Assembly (NCBI RefSeq): GCF_002934455.1
Contig: NZ_PTIR01000001.1
Span: forward strand, 744,001 to 808,000
Source of the DNA: Trinickia symbiotica
Lineage (GTDB): Bacteria > Pseudomonadota > Gammaproteobacteria > Burkholderiales > Burkholderiaceae
Direction: 5' to 3'
Length of the DNA: 64,000 nucleotides
Below the pieces are notes generated by a model, which was given only the letters and a program-made list of their open reading frames with translations, was not told where the DNA came from and did no database searches. This document shows positions 47,775 to 56,874 of the stretch, piece by piece. Every line of letters begins with the position of its first letter. The stretch's first letter is position 1. The position numbers and the translations under genes were made by a program.

Positions 47775-50095
47775 ACGAACAGGACGACTTCCTTTTCAAC
47801 TACAAAAGACATGTTGCCGCCGCGGAACTAAGGCCTGAGCATGTCCAGGACTTCGCGCGGCTTGTGAAGACTATTCGCTATGGCAGCGCCTTTCAGCTGC
47901 TCATCGCGGAATTCAATGATGTCCCCTATCGGGACTCACTCATTGAACGGATTAACGATGTAGTCGCTGTGGAGAATTCGCAACCAGGATTCATCAATCT
48001 CGCCGACGGTCGGTTCGATGAGTTCAATGCAGTCGAAGCTGCTATCCGCCATTTGGTCATCGATCACAGCACCATCCATTTGCTGGGCGGGGAAGGTTGG
48101 TTCGATGCGAAACGCTGGCAAGCCTTCAACCTTCGCCGAGAAGCGATCGCGCACGATGTGCCGGCGCGGTTGCTGCTATGGCTGACGACGGACGCGGTCC
48201 GCACAATGGCCCGCGCTGCGCCAGATCTGTGGGCCTGGCGCAGCGGCGTGTACGCATTTCCTATGCCTGTTGCACCCAGTAGACAGGTTCCACAGCCTCC
48301 GGAGAGTGCCGCCACCGCTGGCCGTCCGCTCGCGGAACGCAGCAAGCGCATTGCTGTCCTCCAGGCCTATCTAGCCAGCTCTCCTCCTCCGAACGACGAT
48401 CAGCGCCTGCCGCTGTTAGACGAACTGGCCGATCTCTACCAAAGCATCGGTGATTTTGATGCGGCGTTGCGCATCCGCCGCGAGGAAGAGCTACCTGTGT
48501 ACGAGCGGCTGGGCGACACGCGGGCGCGGGCAGTCACGCTGGGCCAGATTGCCGATGTGTTGAAAGCGCGCGGCGAGTTGGACGAGGCGCTGCGCATCCG
48601 TCGCGAAGAGCAATTGCCAGTGTACGAAAAGCTCGGCGATGTGCGGTCGCGGGCAGTCACAATGGGCAGGATCGCCGACATTCTGCAAGCGCGCGGCGAA
48701 CTCGACGAGGCGCTGCGCATCCGTCGCGAAGAGCAATTGCCAGTGTACGAAAAGCTCGGCGATGTGCGATCGCGGGCAGTCACAATGGGCAAGATCGCCG
48801 ACATTCTACAAGCGCGCGGCGAACTCGACGAGGCGCTGCGCATCCGTCGTGAGGAGCAATTGCCAGTGTACGAAAAGCTCGGCGATGTGCGGTCGCGGGC
48901 AGTCACACTGGGAAAGATCGCCGATGTCCTGCAAGCGCGCGGCGAGTTGGGCGAGGCGCTGCGTATCCGTCGCGAAGAAGAGCTGCCGGTCTATGAGCGG
49001 CTGGGCGATATACGCGCGCGGGCGATCACGCTGGGCCAGATTGCCGATGTGCTGAAAGCGCGCGGCGAGCTGGACGAGGCGCTGCGCATCCGTCGTGAGG
49101 AGCAATTGCCAGCGTACGAAAAGCTCGGCGATGTGCGAGCACGCGCGATCGCACTGGGCAAGATCGCCGACATTCTGCAAGCGCGCGGCGAAATCGACGA
49201 GGTACTGCGCATCCGTCGTGAGGAGCAATTGCCAGTGTACGAAAAGCTCGGCGATGTGCGGTCGCGGGCAGTCACACTGGGAAAGATCGCCGATGTCCTG
49301 CAAGCGCGCGGCGAAATCGACGAGGCTCTGCGTATCCGTCGCGAAGAGGAGCTGCCGGTCTATGAGCGGCTGGGCGATACACGTGCGCGGGCGATCACGC
49401 TGGGCCAGATTGCCGATGTGCTGCAAGCGCGCGACGAACTAGAGGAGGCGCTGCGTATCCGTCGCGAAGAAGAGCTGCCGGTCTATGAGAGGCTGGGCGA
49501 TATGCGCGCGCGGGCGATCACGCTGGGCCAGATTGCCGATGCACTGAAAGCGCGCGGCGAACTGGACGAGGCGCTGCGCATCCGCCGCGAAGAGCAATTG
49601 CCACTGTACGAAGAGCTCGGCGATGTGCGGTCGCGGGCGATCGCGCTGGGCAAGATCGCCGACATTCTGCGAGCGCGCGGCGAACTCGACGAGGCGCTGC
49701 GCATCCATCGCGAAGAAGAGCTACCGGTGTACGAGCGGCTAGGCGATATGCGGTCGCGGGCGATCACGCTGGGCCAGATTGCCGATGTATTGAAAGCGCG
49801 CGGCGAGTTGGACGAGGCGCTGCGCATCCGTCGCGAAGAGCAATTGCCAGTGTACGAAAAGCTCGGCGATGTTCGGTCGCGGGCGATCGCGCTGGGTAAG
49901 ATCGCCGACATTCTGCGAGCGCGCGGCGAACTCGACGAGGCGCTGCGCATCCATCGCGAAGAAGAGCTACCGGTGTACGAGAGGCTGGGCGATATGCGGT
50001 CGCGGGCGATCACGCTGAATAAGATCGCCCACATTCTGCAAGCGCGCGGCGAATTCGACGAGGCTCTACGCATCCGCCGTGACGCGGCTCTCTGA
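47771..50095 (+). CDS. TPR-repeat protein with N-terminal iSTAND-like domain
   Basis: A 774-residue protein starting with GTG at 47771, overlapping the NTPase stop. Residues 1-165 form a non-repeat domain: LLIAEFNDVPYRDSLIERIN, an acidic/hydrophobic core, and NLRREAIAHDVPARLLLWLT ... APDLWAWRSGVYAF. This resembles the inactive-STAND domain that precedes TPRs in bacterial conflict proteins, by my reading. Residues 163-227 are a linker. From 228 on, thirteen 41-residue TPR-like units plus a partial fourteenth. The repeats probably form a solenoid for sensing or scaffolding. Confidence 0.85.
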   Translation: MNEQDDFLFNYKRHVAAAELRPEHVQDFARLVKTIRYGSAFQLLIAEFNDVPYRDSLIERINDVVAVENSQPGFINLADGRFDEFNAVEAAIRHLVIDHSTIHLLGGEGWFDAKRWQAFNLRREAIAHDVPARLLLWLTTDAVRTMARAAPDLWAWRSGVYAFPMPVAPSRQVPQPPESAATAGRPLAERSKRIAVLQAYLASSPPPNDDQRLPLLDELADLYQSIGDFDAALRIRREEELPVYERLGDTRARAVTLGQIADVLKARGELDEALRIRREEQLPVYEKLGDVRSRAVTMGRIADILQARGELDEALRIRREEQLPVYEKLGDVRSRAVTMGKIADILQARGELDEALRIRREEQLPVYEKLGDVRSRAVTLGKIADVLQARGELGEALRIRREEELPVYERLGDIRARAITLGQIADVLKARGELDEALRIRREEQLPAYEKLGDVRARAIALGKIADILQARGEIDEVLRIRREEQLPVYEKLGDVRSRAVTLGKIADVLQARGEIDEALRIRREEELPVYERLGDTRARAITLGQIADVLQARDELEEALRIRREEELPVYERLGDMRARAITLGQIADALKARGELDEALRIRREEQLPLYEELGDVRSRAIALGKIADILRARGELDEALRIHREEELPVYERLGDMRSRAITLGQIADVLKARGELDEALRIRREEQLPVYEKLGDVRSRAIALGKIADILRARGELDEALRIHREEELPVYERLGDMRSRAITLNKIAHILQARGEFDEALRIRRDAAL
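48452..50092 (+). repeat. Thirteen 123-bp in-frame tandem repeats
   Basis: Exact 123-base periodicity: full units at 48452 + 123n up to 50050, then a partial unit to 50092. Consensus amino acids ELDEALRIRREEQLPVYEKL, then GDVRSRAVTLGKIADILQARG. Two alternating versions occur (EEQLPVYEKLGDVRSR and EEELPVYERLGDMRAR). Base identity between neighbouring units is very high in places. Confidence 0.95.
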
Positions 50096-50300
50096 CTCTG
50101 CGCGTGACATCCCTCGGGATGGCGGTCCGAGTGATGCGATCGCCTACTGATCGTCGTTGCTCTCCGGCCCACACAAAGTGTGTAAAAAGCCAAAAAGGCC
50201 GGCTCACGGCCCACGTCGTTCGCTCGGAAAAGGCGATCCGTGCGCTTGGGATGGCTCCGTTCGCTCGCGACAGAAGCTGTCGCAGCGAGAGCCGAGACGA

Positions 50301-51272
50301 TCAAACAGCCATCGGAGCCGTCAGCGGCTCATGATGCCGATAGCCCACTAGCGAAAAGTCGCCGGGTTCGATCTTCTCCAGCCATTCGGGCGCATAAACG
50401 CCCGTCTCGGCATACGAAGGCACGCGCTCGGCGATCGCGAGCCTCGGGCTCGGGAACGGCTCGCGCTCGAGTTGCTTTAAGAGCATGGCGTGCTGATTCT
50501 CGTAGATGTGCGCATCGCCGATGAAGTAGGTGAACCAGCGCGGCGCGTAGCCGGTGAGCCGCCCGACGAGCGAGAGCAGCGCCGCGCCCTCGACGAGATT
50601 GAACGGCGTGCCGAGCCCCACGTCGTTGCTGCGGATATAGAGGCAGAGCGAAATCTCCTTGCGCACGGCGTTGGGCAGGAACTGATAAAGAAGATGGCAG
50701 GCCGGCAGCGCGATCTCTTCGAGCACGGCGGGATTCCAGCCATGGAAGAGAATGCGTCGATCAGTGGGGTTGGACATGATCGTATCGAGGCACTGGCGCA
50801 GTTGATCGATCGCCTTGTAGAGCAGCACCTTGCGCGCTCCGTCTTCCTCGAAGCGCGTGACGATCCGATAGCCTCGCGCCTGCGCGTCCGCGATGCGAGC
50901 CGACGCCTTTTCGTCGAGCACCTTGTAGGCAGGCCACTTGCGCCATTGGACGCCATAGACGTCGCCAAGGTCGTCGGGCCCTTCGCGATACGGATTCGCG
51001 AGCCACTGCGCGTTCTCGTTGGCGTTCGCATCCCAGACCTTGCAGCCGAGCTCGCGAAAATCGGCGGCGCTGCGCGAGGCGCGCAAGAAGCCGACGAGCT
51101 CGCCGATCGCCGATTTGAACGCGAGTTTCTTCGTGGTAACCGCGGGGAAGCCTTCTTGCAGATCGAAGCGCATCATGGCGCCCGGCATGCTGATCGTGCG
51201 GATGCCCGTGCGGTTCTCCTGCCAAGTGCCTGTCTCGAGAATGGTGCGGATGAGGTCGAGATACTGTTTCAT
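50301..51272 (-). CDS. thyA: Thymidylate synthase
   Basis: Makes dTMP from dUMP with methylene-THF; 323 residues, longer than E. coli ThyA (264), as in other Burkholderia. The N-terminus [23 protein letters not shown] is the family start; the catalytic Cys is in [32 protein letters not shown] binds the substrate; the end is [14 protein letters not shown]. It is a housekeeping gene at the left border of the amyloid-like island; folA, its pathway partner, lies 9.7 kb away on the other side. Confidence 0.97.
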   Translation of the reverse strand: MKQYLDLIRTILETGTWQENRTGIRTISMPGAMMRFDLQEGFPAVTTKKLAFKSAIGELVGFLRASRSAADFRELGCKVWDANANENAQWLANPYREGPDDLGDVYGVQWRKWPAYKVLDEKASARIADAQARGYRIVTRFEEDGARKVLLYKAIDQLRQCLDTIMSNPTDRRILFHGWNPAVLEEIALPACHLLYQFLPNAVRKEISLCLYIRSNDVGLGTPFNLVEGAALLSLVGRLTGYAPRWFTYFIGDAHIYENQHAMLLKQLEREPFPSPRLAIAERVPSYAETGVYAPEWLEKIEPGDFSLVGYRHHEPLTAPMAV

Positions 51273-51530
51273 GCGAAGGGGGTCCTCAGGCGTTCGGTAC
51301 GGCTTACGATACGGCGCTCGACATGGCTCGCGTGGCTCGACGCTCCTGCGGCCGCGCCTTGGGCGACAGCGCGTTCCAGCGCCCGCGTTTGACGCGATTC
51401 TACCAAGCCGTCACCCAACCCCGCCGACACCGGCACTGCGCCCCCTGCTCGCGCGACGCGAAGCAAGGCACCGACCCATCGACCGATCGCCGCTGCGCTT
51501 CGAGCAGCGCGGCCTTGCGCCGACAACTCG

Positions 51531-52901
51531 TCAACTCGTCATCTGCTCGCTACCCTGATGAACCTCGATGTGACGCATGCCATGCGAGCCCAGCAGGCGA
51601 TAGAGCGTGACACGTGAGATGCCGAGCTCCTGTGCTGCGTCGCCGAGCCGTCCGCGGTGTCGCAGCAAGGCCAGCTCGATCGCCTGCCGCTCGGCCGCCT
51701 CGCGCGCCTGGGCGAGCGAAACCGGAACGATCTCGACATACTCGGCGAGTTCGAGATCGCGTGCAGTGATGAGCCGCCCTTCGGACATGACGATGGCGCG
51801 CCGCACCCGATTGATGAGCTCGCGCACGTTGCCCGGCCATCGATAGTTGTGGAGCGCGGCGATCGCATCGGGCGAAAAGCCGCGCAACCGGCGGCTCGCG
51901 TCTTTCTTGAAGCGTTCGAGCATGTGCGCCGCGAGCAGCTCGATGTCCTTGCCGCGCGCGCGCAGCGGCGGCTCGTCGATCTGCAGCACGCAAAGACGAT
52001 GGTAGAGATCGGCGCGAAAACGCCCTTCGACCATCGCTTGATGCATGTCGACATGGGTTGCCGAAATCACGCGCACGTCGACGGCAATCCCTTCATGACC
52101 GCCGAGCCGCTCCACCTTGCCTTCCTGCAAAAATCTCAACAGGCTCGCCTGACTTTCGAGCGGCAGATCGCCGATCTCGTCGAGAAAGAGCGTTCCCCCA
52201 TGGGCGGCCTCGATGCGGCCGATCTTGCGCTGGTTCGCGCCCGTGAACGCGCCCCGCTCATAGCCGAAAAGCTCCGATTGCAGCAGATGCGGCGGAATCG
52301 CGCCGCAGTTGATCGCGACGAAAGGCGCGTCGTGTCGAGGCGAGCGCTCGTGAATGGCGACGGCCGTCAGTTCTTTGCCCGTGCCGGATTCACCGGAAAT
52401 GAAAACGGGTGCATCCGTCATGGCGACTTTGCGAATCGCGCGAAAGAGCGTGCGCATGGCCTCGCACGACCCGATCATTTCGCCCTCGCCGACCCGCGTC
52501 GTCGCGTCTTCATCGGTTTCTGACAGGACGACCATGCCGTAAGCATGGCCGACGGAATCGACGATGCGACGGTCCTCGTAGGGCACGGTCACGTAGTCGA
52601 AGCAGTAGTCGCGCACGAGACGGCGCAACGCCGTATCTTGCAGTTGGCCCGGCGCCGTGGCGGCCACCCAGCCCACGCGCGGCGCGGTGAGGCACGCTTC
52701 GAGCGCGCCGATTTCCTGGTCGTCGAACCCGCTCGACAGATCGAGCAGGCCGCCCGCGACTGCATCGCCGCGCAGCGCACGTCGCGCATCGCGCGCGTTC
52801 GCGACCACCTCGACATGCCACCCGCGCTGGTTGAACTGAGCACTCAGCCGAGCGTTCGCCTCTCGCGTGATGTAAATCAGTTGACGTGTTGCGGGTTCCA
52901 T
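51531..52901 (-). CDS. Sigma-54 activator with VpsR-like receiver domain (1)
   Basis: A 456-residue enhancer-binding protein. Residues 1-130 are a receiver-like domain ([16 protein letters not shown] ... GGLLDLSSG with Asp54, CFDYVTVPY). The AAA+ domain has Walker A GESGTGKE (170-177), GAFTGA (217-222), the sigma-54 contact loop, and Walker B LFLDEIGD. The C-terminus is a Fis-type HTH ([12 protein letters not shown]). The N-terminal part resembles VpsR, which senses c-di-GMP in Vibrio. ATG 52901 with AGAGG upstream is preferred. It is divergent from the amyloid-like operon. Confidence 0.9.
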   Translation of the reverse strand: MEPATRQLIYITREANARLSAQFNQRGWHVEVVANARDARRALRGDAVAGGLLDLSSGFDDQEIGALEACLTAPRVGWVAATAPGQLQDTALRRLVRDYCFDYVTVPYEDRRIVDSVGHAYGMVVLSETDEDATTRVGEGEMIGSCEAMRTLFRAIRKVAMTDAPVFISGESGTGKELTAVAIHERSPRHDAPFVAINCGAIPPHLLQSELFGYERGAFTGANQRKIGRIEAAHGGTLFLDEIGDLPLESQASLLRFLQEGKVERLGGHEGIAVDVRVISATHVDMHQAMVEGRFRADLYHRLCVLQIDEPPLRARGKDIELLAAHMLERFKKDASRRLRGFSPDAIAALHNYRWPGNVRELINRVRRAIVMSEGRLITARDLELAEYVEIVPVSLAQAREAAERQAIELALLRHRGRLGDAAQELGISRVTLYRLLGSHGMRHIEVHQGSEQMTS

Positions 52902-53277
52902 TTCTTCAGACCTCTTTCTATGACGAACGTAATGGATGACGGCGCGCGCGGCGACGCCGCAACGCACGTTCCATCAGCGTCTTGCCGTACAAGCGCCGAA
53001 TCGCTCTGTCTCTCCCTGGAAGCTGCCCCCGAAAAAAATTATTATTAGAAAAGGCGTTCGGTTGGTCTTATTAAGGATGTGAAACTGATGCCAAGCTTAC
53101 TATACGGCCCGCGCTTGCGGCATGAGACGCATGTAACAAATTGAAGCTGGACCCGCCCTATAAGGCTTCCAGCCGCCGGTCGCACAGCCTCGCTTCCGTT
53201 TTAACCCTATTGCGTGGCTCTTTTACGACAGCGCGGTTTTTACCGCATTCCGATCGTTAGTTTCATTTTTTCCGACT

Positions 53278-53295
53278 CGTTTCAACGGTGAAACG
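53278..53295 (+). promoter_or_regulatory. Inverted repeat, probable activator site
   Basis: CGTTTCA, ACGG, TGAAACG: a perfect 7-4-7 inverted repeat, about 95 bases upstream of the sigma-54 -12 element. This is the usual distance for an enhancer bound by a sigma-54 activator. Two half-sites occur in the same gap. Confidence 0.6.
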
Positions 53296-53369
53296 ATTTT
53301 CGTCCGTCGCTTCGGCGAGTTTGCAGTCGATGCAAGCGGACCTCAACAGGCATGGCGGTCTCCGGGCGA

Positions 53370-53385
53370 TGGCATGCGTTTCGCT
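53370..53385 (+). promoter_or_regulatory. Sigma-54 promoter of the amyloid-like operon
   Basis: TGGCATG-CGTT-TCGCT matches the -24/-12 consensus TGGCACG-N4-TTGCW in 10 of 12 fixed bases, with GG and GC exactly 10 bases apart. Transcription would start near 53395, just before the ribosome site (53402) and ATG 53413. Confidence 0.7.
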
Positions 53386-53412
53386 CTAAGCGGCGCACCA
53401 CGGAGGTCCGTC

Positions 53413-53784
53413 ATGCCATCGCTTCCCTTCATCCGTCTGGCCAAACGCGCGTTCGCCACCGCCCTCGCGCTTGCGCTGCAAGCGGCGCTTGGGACCTTCG
53501 TCGCGCCCTCGGCCGCCCTCGCCGAGGGGACGGGCGATACGTGCGCGGCAGATGCGCGTATGCCATTCGCAGCGGCGTGCGCGCTCGACGACAGCATGCT
53601 CGCCCGCCAGCGCGGCGGGCATGCCGGCATGGTCACCATTGCGGCGCTTCCCGATGCATCGCCGGGCGCGAACTCGGTCACACTTTGGGACGAGCTCGCC
53701 CGCCCCGCCCCCGCGCCGATTCCGATGCCTGTCGACACGACCGGCGCCGTGCAGTCCAACGCGGTCAACTACACGCGCAAGTGA
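53413..53784 (+). CDS. Small exported protein with double-glycine-like motif
   Basis: A 123-residue protein with a signal peptide (residues 1-37, ending AALAEG). Residues 58-69 read LDDSMLARQRGG, a pattern like double-glycine leaders (L at -12, L at -7, G-G at -2/-1). The rest is Pro/Ala-rich with two Cys. It is the first gene after the sigma-54 promoter. It may correspond to FapA in position, but I see no sequence proof. Start ATG 53413 follows GGAGG. Confidence 0.75.
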   Translation: MPSLPFIRLAKRAFATALALALQAALGTFVAPSAALAEGTGDTCAADARMPFAAACALDDSMLARQRGGHAGMVTIAALPDASPGANSVTLWDELARPAPAPIPMPVDTTGAVQSNAVNYTRK

Positions 53785-53794
53785 GGAACCGGCC

Positions 53795-54280
53795 ATGACC
53801 GCTCACCGCGCTAGCCGCGCTCGCCTCGTCTCCACGGCCGTGTTGGCCGCGCTCTCGACCGCGTGGGCGCCCGTCCATGCCGTCGCCGAGCAAGCAAACC
53901 CGGGCGACATCATCGTCAAACGGCAAATCACCCCGCGCGACGCGTTCGACTCCGTACCGAAGACCGATAACCCCATCGCCTCGAAGGTCGAGACGTTCCC
54001 GACCCGGGCGTTCAGCCCGACCGTCGCCGGACTCATGTCCGACCTCGAGCTCGAGCTCGAGCACACGCACGGCTCGGCAGGCCTCGCCGCAACGAGCCGC
54101 ATCGATACCGCCGCCGGAAAGGCGACGCTTGCGACGCTCGGTCTCGGAGCGTCGGCCGGCGCGCGTTCCGCGACGGGCGCGGGCGTTGCCGGTCAACGGG
54201 CGGGGATCGGAGGCGCCGTCACCTCGTCCGTGACGGGCGTGCTCGCGCCGGTCGGCGCAGCAGTGGGAGCGCTCAAATGA
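53795..54280 (+). CDS. Exported protein of the amyloid-like operon
   Basis: A 161-residue exported protein with a signal peptide (about 1-30, ending HAVAEQA), then a polar middle (ITPRDAFDSVPKTDNPIASK) and a Gly/Ala-rich C-terminus (GLGASAGARSATGAGVAGQRAG). No domain was recognised. It overlaps the next gene by 4 bases (ATGA). GAGGA lies before ATG 53795. Confidence 0.75.
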   Translation: MTAHRASRARLVSTAVLAALSTAWAPVHAVAEQANPGDIIVKRQITPRDAFDSVPKTDNPIASKVETFPTRAFSPTVAGLMSDLELELEHTHGSAGLAATSRIDTAAGKATLATLGLGASAGARSATGAGVAGQRAGIGGAVTSSVTGVLAPVGAAVGALK

Positions 54281-54951
54281 ACGCCATCATGAATGCCATC
54301 ACGAACGCCGTCGCGAACCCTCTCTTGCGCCAGGTCGCCAAGCATTCACCGGCCAAATACACGTGTTTGTCCGCCTTCTTCGTGTGCGTAGCGATGCCGG
54401 CGCTCGGGCAAGCGCTACCCGCGCCGATCGCGAGCGCGGACGCGGCCGTTTCCGCGGGAGCGCTGGCAGGCGCGACGGGCGTGATCGCGATCAACGAGGC
54501 GGCGGGCGTCGCCAACGCTCAAAGCAATGCAACCGTGATCGCCGTCAATGCGGCCGGTTTGGCGGCGAACGGCAGCGACCAATCTGCGCGCACCAAAGGG
54601 CGCGTATCGAGCGCGCGCGCGACGATCGCGGCCAATGCCTTCTCGTTTGGAGCGGGAGTGATCTCGGTGAACCAGGCGGCCGGCATCGCCAATCTCCAGC
54701 GCAACAGCGTCGTGCTTGGCACGGCATCGGCGCAGGCTCAGGGCCTCAGCGACAGCGAATTATCCGCCGTGGCGCCGCGCAACCAACGGTTCGATAACAG
54801 AACGGGCATAGGCGGCGTGCGCGAGGCAAGCATCGCCGACGATGCCTTCCAACACGCGGGCGGCATCGTCCAGGTCAACCAGTCAGCAGGCGCCGGCAAC
54901 ACCACGGCAAACAGTTTTGTGCTCCGTCCCCCGGCGGGCACTCTTTTCTAA
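54277..54951 (+). CDS. FapB-like amyloid repeat protein
   Basis: A 224-residue exported protein (signal or TM-like segment near residues 28-50, LSAFFVCVAMPALGQA). Three repeats share G-I-x-V-N-x-A-A-G-x-A-N-x-Q-x-N: at about 68-88, 127-147 and 196-216. Such Asn/Gln-spaced, Gly-bounded repeats build stacked beta-arches in Fap and curli fibres. Gene order puts it at the fapB (nucleator) position. A second double-glycine-like motif (LSDSELSAV, residues 157-165) is inside it. Confidence 0.72.
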   Translation: MNAIMNAITNAVANPLLRQVAKHSPAKYTCLSAFFVCVAMPALGQALPAPIASADAAVSAGALAGATGVIAINEAAGVANAQSNATVIAVNAAGLAANGSDQSARTKGRVSSARATIAANAFSFGAGVISVNQAAGIANLQRNSVVLGTASAQAQGLSDSELSAVAPRNQRFDNRTGIGGVREASIADDAFQHAGGIVQVNQSAGAGNTTANSFVLRPPAGTLF

Positions 54952-54981
54952 CGCAGCAACGTCGATATCGGAGCATCCAAA

Positions 54982-56088
54982 ATGAAAACGAACCTCAAAC
55001 GAATATTCGTCGCCGCAGCGGTTTTCGCCGCCGCGTCCGGCAGCGCATTCGCTCACTCGGGCCATCGTGCGTACCTGTTCGACTCGACCGTCATCGACGA
55101 GCATGTGGGCATCGAAGGAAATGTGCTTCTGTTCGGCTGCGCGTCCGTATCGGGCACCGTCGGTGCCGTCGTCAACAACTCGCAGCATGTCGCCCCGCAC
55201 GTCGTCCTCGACGCGCTGCCGTCCAGCTACCTCAAGGGCTCGGTGACGACCACCGTCGACAACGACTATCGCTCCATCGGCGGCAGCGGCTTCGCCACGA
55301 GCTCGACCTCGTCTTCCGGATCGGGCACACATCGGGTGTCTGATAGTGACAGCGATACGACTTGGTTCAGCGCATGGAGCGACAACGCGGGATCGGGAGG
55401 GCAATCGTTCGGCGAGCACAAGACGAGCACGCATGAATGGAATTCGAAATCGGAGCAAACGCACCACGCGTCATGGGCGTTCAGCGGCACGGAATACTCG
55501 ACGAACGTGAGCACATCCGGCTCGGTGACGACTTACATCGACACTCAGGCGCCGACTACCTTGACGGCGACTACGGGCAGCGGGGCCGGCAACGGCATTT
55601 CGGGCAACGTCGGCATCAACGTCACGGAAGGCGTCGCGAACGCGCAAAGCAACGACGCTTCGCTTGCATCCGTCGACACCGGCAACGTGTTCGGCAACGC
55701 ACAGATCTTCAGCTCCCAATCGTCGGGTGGCAACGTCAAGATCAACAACTACGTGCTCAATGCGTCCATCGGCGACAACTCGCTGCAGCACATTTCCGGC
55801 AACGTGGGCGTGAACGTGTCCTCGGGCGCGGCCAACGTGCAGAACAACAGCCTCGCCGCCGCGACCACGCAGTCGAATCCAGGCGACGCCGTGGCCGTTG
55901 CGATGGCGGCAACGGATCAGACCTCGCAAACCGCATCGCTCGACTTTCACGGTTCGATCGCGGGCACCGCGGTGCTCGGCGCCGGCGCGCTCGCGGGTTC
56001 GACCGGCAACATCGGCGTGAACATCGCGGGCGGCGCGGGCAACCTGCAACACAACGGACTCGCGATCGCCGCCGCCGGCACTCGCTAG
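54982..56088 (+). CDS. FapC-like amyloid subunit
   Basis: A 368-residue exported protein, signal peptide 1-25 (ending GSAFAH). Residues 95-200 are a Ser/Thr/His-rich linker. Three repeats GN(V/I)G(V/I)NVxxGxxNxQxN lie at about 208-229, 273-294 and 342-363, separated by variable spacers. This matches the three-repeat plan of the main Fap fibre subunit. It sits at the fapC position, 30 bases after the FapB-like gene. Confidence 0.75.
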   Translation: MKTNLKRIFVAAAVFAAASGSAFAHSGHRAYLFDSTVIDEHVGIEGNVLLFGCASVSGTVGAVVNNSQHVAPHVVLDALPSSYLKGSVTTTVDNDYRSIGGSGFATSSTSSSGSGTHRVSDSDSDTTWFSAWSDNAGSGGQSFGEHKTSTHEWNSKSEQTHHASWAFSGTEYSTNVSTSGSVTTYIDTQAPTTLTATTGSGAGNGISGNVGINVTEGVANAQSNDASLASVDTGNVFGNAQIFSSQSSGGNVKINNYVLNASIGDNSLQHISGNVGVNVSSGAANVQNNSLAAATTQSNPGDAVAVAMAATDQTSQTASLDFHGSIAGTAVLGAGALAGSTGNIGVNIAGGAGNLQHNGLAIAAAGTR

Positions 56089-56157
56089 CCTCTCACGCGT
56101 GACGCGCCGGTCGCTCGAGTGCGGCCGGCCGGCGCTTTTCGACTCGGGGTAACGGAC

Positions 56158-56868
56158 ATGTCCGGGCATCCACGGCTCGCGGCATGGCGAGCCACCTTTG
56201 TGCTCGCTTGCGTCGTGATATGTGCGCGAAGCAACGCGCAATCGACCATCGATACGTCTACGCTTGCAGGCGTGCCAGTCACGAAAACGGTGCGTTCGAT
56301 GCGTGAAATTCGCTATAGCCATGTCGTGAGCCAGCAGTTCGACTACAGCTGCGGCTCGGCCGCGCTCGCGACGCTGCTCAAGTACGGCTATGGCATCGAC
56401 ATAGCGGAACCCGAACTGATCCGCCGGATGATGGCGTTCTCGACGCCCGAAGTCGTCGTGAAGAACGGCTTTTCCATGCTCGACATGAAGAAGTTCGTCG
56501 AAACGATCGGCCTGCGCGGCCGCGGCTTTCGCGTGAGCGTCGACGCACTCTATCACCTGCAAGTCCCCGTGCTCGTGCTCATGAACATCGAAGGCTACGA
56601 GCACTTCGTCATCGTCAAGCATGCGCAAGATGGCCGCGTCTTCATCGCGGACCCCGCGCTCGGCAATCGCATCGTCTCCGAGTCGAACTTCGTCGCGAGC
56701 TGGAACGGACTCGTCTTCGCGGTGCTCGGCAAGCCGCTCCTCGACGATTCGCCGCTCCTCGCCGGCAACGTGTCGCTCGCCGACAAGCTGCGTGCGCAAG
56801 CGCTCATGACGAGCACGGCCACGACGCCGTTCGTCGACTACGGCTTGTCGCGAGCTGACTGGTTTTGA
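56158..56868 (+). CDS. C39-family peptidase (FapD-like)
   Basis: A 236-residue periplasmic cysteine protease. A signal peptide (about 1-27, ending RSNAQS) precedes the C39 domain. Catalytic Cys65 is in QQFDYSCGSAALATLLKYGYG with the oxyanion Gln at 59; His149 is in GYEHFVIVKH and Asp165 in VFIADPALGN. All triad residues are present. C39 enzymes cut after double-glycine leaders; FapD is the C39 member of the Fap operon. ATG 56158 is used. It lies at the fapD position. Confidence 0.87.
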   Translation: MSGHPRLAAWRATFVLACVVICARSNAQSTIDTSTLAGVPVTKTVRSMREIRYSHVVSQQFDYSCGSAALATLLKYGYGIDIAEPELIRRMMAFSTPEVVVKNGFSMLDMKKFVETIGLRGRGFRVSVDALYHLQVPVLVLMNIEGYEHFVIVKHAQDGRVFIADPALGNRIVSESNFVASWNGLVFAVLGKPLLDDSPLLAGNVSLADKLRAQALMTSTATTPFVDYGLSRADWF

Positions 56869-56874
56869 CCGATC

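Larger units (their letters stand above)
52902..53412 (+). other. Regulatory intergenic region of the amyloid-like locus
   Basis: 511 bases without a gene, between two divergent units. AT-rich compared with the flanks, especially 53040-53300. It contains TGAAAC (53080-53085) and GTTTCA (53260-53265) half-sites, the perfect repeat at 53278-53295, and a sigma-54 promoter at 53370. Small frames here have no ribosome sites. Confidence 0.7.

Noticed and set aside
48452-50092. Tandem direct repeats as a possible CRISPR array
   Set aside because: Units are 123 bp without spacers and are translated in one frame as TPR-like units.
50104-50351. Short frames in the gap between the TPR gene and thyA
   Set aside because: No ribosome sites or recognisable features; the gap also holds no clear terminator.
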